From the NCBI GenBank assembly GCA_016207625.1, contig JACQPF010000104.1, forward strand, positions 1 to 5,905: a stretch of 5,905 nucleotides of DNA, given 5' to 3'. The first letter of the stretch is position 1. Each line of letters begins with the position of its first letter. The notes below the pieces were generated by a model, which was not told the origin of the DNA, ran no database searches, and was given only the letters and a program-made list of their open reading frames with translations. Made by a program: the position numbers and the translations under genes. This DNA comes from Elusimicrobiota bacterium (GTDB lineage: Bacteria > Elusimicrobiota > Elusimicrobia > FEN-1173). Shown one piece after another: positions 1 through 3,000 of this stretch.

Positions 1-3000
1 CCATTAGACCATCATCGTCAATCCATTGACCGTCCGCTTCTTGGCGCATATAGTAAGAATATTCGGTCACGTACGGCTGGGTGACGCTCTTTGTTCCATC
101 GGCCGACTCGCTGATGGAGGTGGTGGTCATCCTCTTCATTTGGGCCTGGCCGTCAATCACTTTCATCTCCTGATCCGACCAGGAATGAGTAACGTTCCCG
201 AAGGCGTCTTCCGTGCGGGTGTAGATGGCGCCTTCGGGGTTGTAAGTCTCTCCGGCGATGGTCACAGGCTGGAACGACCGGGCATCAACAGTGGCCAAAT
301 CGCGGACCGCCTCCGCGGCTCGAACGACGGGGCGCTTGTTCGGATCCGTGTCCATTTGGCCGATCAGACGGGCGGGCAGCAACATCTCATACGTCTCGCT
401 GTCGATCAACCGTCCCTCATCATCAAAGCATTCCTGCCCCACGTAGTTGTATTCCATCACGTAGGGATAGGTGCGGCTTTCCGTCCCATCCACGTTGACC
501 GACTTGCTTTCCGTCACGGTCTTGATCAACCTGGCCTGGCCGGCGATCACTTTGAACTCCTGGTTCGTCCAGCTTTCGGTGACGTTGCCGAAGGCGTCAG
601 TGGTGACGCTGTGGATGGCGTAGAGGTTCCCGCTGGGAGCCAGGGTGGAGCCTTCCACCGTCATGCGCGTCAGCTCGCCGTCTTTCGTGTAGCTGTAGCG
701 CAGGAGATACGGGTCGGTGACGGTGACGTCCCCGTTGGCTCCGACGGTCTTGTCCACGTCTATGCGCTCCGAGGTGATGCGGAGGAGGCCGTTGATCATC
801 CCATAAGTGAAGGACCTCTCCAGGATGGAAACGTTCCCGTCCTGGTCCCGGGTCATCCCGAGGCTCTTGCCCGTGATGCTGAAAATCCCGACGGCCGTGC
901 TGCCCGTGAAGGTGATGGTGGTCTCCGTCGTCTTGTCTCCGTCCTTCGTGACGATGGAGACGTCCTGGGAATAGGTCCCGTTCTGGTAATTCAGCACCCC
1001 GCCGAGGACGATCTCGCCTTCGATGATCCGTCCCTGAGTGTTCCGCACCTGGAAGGTCACGCGCCCGCCCTCGCCCGCCGTGAAGGACAGCACCTGTCCC
1101 TTCAGGCCCAGCAGGCCGATGAGGCTGTCCCGCGTGATCCCAAGCCCGGCCAGATACGCGCCCATGTCGGCATTGGAAGGCAGGGCCGCCACCTTCTGCA
1201 CCGCGGTGGATTTCAAAAGCCCGCTGTCGTGGTAAAAGTAGACCGTGGTGTAAGGCGCCGTGTAGGTTTTCCCGCCGTCGATGGATTCGGTGAACGAGGA
1301 CATCGTGGTGGACATCAGCTTCGCCTGGCCGGTCTTTTGGTGCACTTCGAAATTCTGGAAGGTGGAGGAGTAGGTCTTGTTCCCGAACACGTCGAAAGTG
1401 ACGGTCTGGACCGTCGCGTCGCTCACGCTGTCCAGCGTGCCGATCCGCAGGTCGCTTCCGCGGCCGGCCCGGCGCTCGTCGTACACGAAAGCCTTGAGCT
1501 GCGCGGGGGTGAGGTCCTGTTGTTTGTAGCGGTAAGTCATGGCGTAGGGGCTTGTCAAGGTGACGGACCCGTCGGCCGATTTCACGAGCGACGCGCTGTC
1601 CACTCTCATGAGTTTCGCCTGGCCGGCGACGACCTGGAACTCCTGCCGGACGTAGCTGTACGTCACATTGTCAAAGGCGTCCTCGCTCACCGTACGCACG
1701 TGGTAGCCGCCGAGGACGCTTTCCACTTTGACCGCTTGGCCGTCGCTTCGCTGAACGGAGTCCAGCGTGATCGTCTCGGCGATCGAGACGCCCTTGAGCT
1801 GCCCGGCGAGGGGGCCGTTCTGGTGATAGGCATAATTCGTAATATAGGGGGCGGTGTAGCTGTCCGTTCCATCAACGGAAATCGAGATGGAGCTGGTGGT
1901 GGTCGAACTCAACTTCGCCTGGCCGAGGAGCACCGTGTAGGTTTGCTCCGCCCATGTGTGAGTCACGTTGGAAAACGAGTCTTCGGTGACGCTGTAGATG
2001 GTCCCACCGCCCGTATACTCCTGCCCATCGATCGTCACTTTCACTGGTGGATTCGTTCCCGCGGGCGTCACTTGCGGCGGACGAGTTTGGTCCAATTGGC
2101 CGACCCGGTGCAAAGAACGATTCTGCGCGTTGTCCTGAAAATAGTGATATTCCATCTGGTAGGCGCTTGTATAGCTCTTGGTCCCATCGGTTGAAATCGA
2201 AGCGGACTCGGTCGTCGTTGTTTCCAGTTTCGCTTGGTTTCCCAGAACGCGATACGTTTGATCCGTGAATGAGTATGACACGTTCCCGAAAGCATCCACG
2301 CTCTTGGTTTGAATGATACGGCTCAAATTGGCTCCCTTCTCCGCCAGCCAAGCGTTCAACGCGGGATCCACAGTGATGGTCCCGACGGCTCGGACCGTCA
2401 CCGCCTCAAGCAATCCGACTTGTCGAGTTTGGGCAAGAGCCCCATAGGCCTCCTTTTGATCCGCCTTCAATCGCCCCTGGCCATCGAACATCGCTTGCCC
2501 TTTGTAGGCATAGACCATCTCATAAGGGGCCGTGATTGTGACCGTGCCGTCCATCGATTGGCTTAAAGAGGCGTTCTTCACGCTTGTCATCCTGGCCTGG
2601 CCCGCGATCACCCGGAACTCCTGCCGGGCGTAGCTGAAGGTGAGGCTCCCGAAGGCGTCTTCGCTCACCGTGCGGACGTGGTAACCGCCGGGGACCGAGT
2701 CCACGCTGACCAGGCTCCCATCCCCGCTCCGAACCCGGTCAACGGCCGCCACCCCCTCGATCGACGCGCTTTTGAGCTGCCCGGCGATGGGGCCGTTCCG
2801 GGCGATCCAGTCGCGAATGGCCTGGCGGCTCGGCGTCTGCCCGCCGCCGTAAAGCTCGTTGCCGTGATAGGCATAAAGCGTCGTGTAGGGGGCCGTGTAG
2901 CTGTCCGTCCCGTCGATGGACTTGGAGATGGAACTGGTCGTCGCCCTTTGCAATTTCGCCTGGCCGAAAAGGACCACGTACTCCTGGTTCGACCATGAAT

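Larger units (their letters stand above)
1394..2296 (-). repeat. higher-order repeat block, copy 3 (A-B-C)
   Basis: A third run of A-B-C follows copy 2 directly. The A and B anchors are each displaced by exactly 1041 bases from copy 2. The A unit is again 105 residues and keeps NRSL, VGQLD and the PP pair. The B and C units share GGYHVRTVSEDAF and SYxRQEF motifs with copy 2. The D unit is absent here, so either it was lost or only A-B-C was duplicated. The B unit is 21 residues shorter than in copy 2. Confidence 0.85.

Noticed and set aside
599..847. Frameshift or pseudogene explanation for the degenerate unit
   Set aside because: The reading frame stays open through it and the downstream Pro-Tyr and Tyr-x-Tyr positions remain in frame, so it is a diverged copy and not a broken one.
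26..2194. Long plus-strand reading frame encoding 722 residues rich in His, Val, Gly and Arg
   Set aside because: It is the exact codon-aligned complement of the repeat gene. Its apparent periodicity (LRLAGDH and VRP-like pieces) is the reverse of the conserved core motifs, and the minus frame continues well beyond it in both directions.
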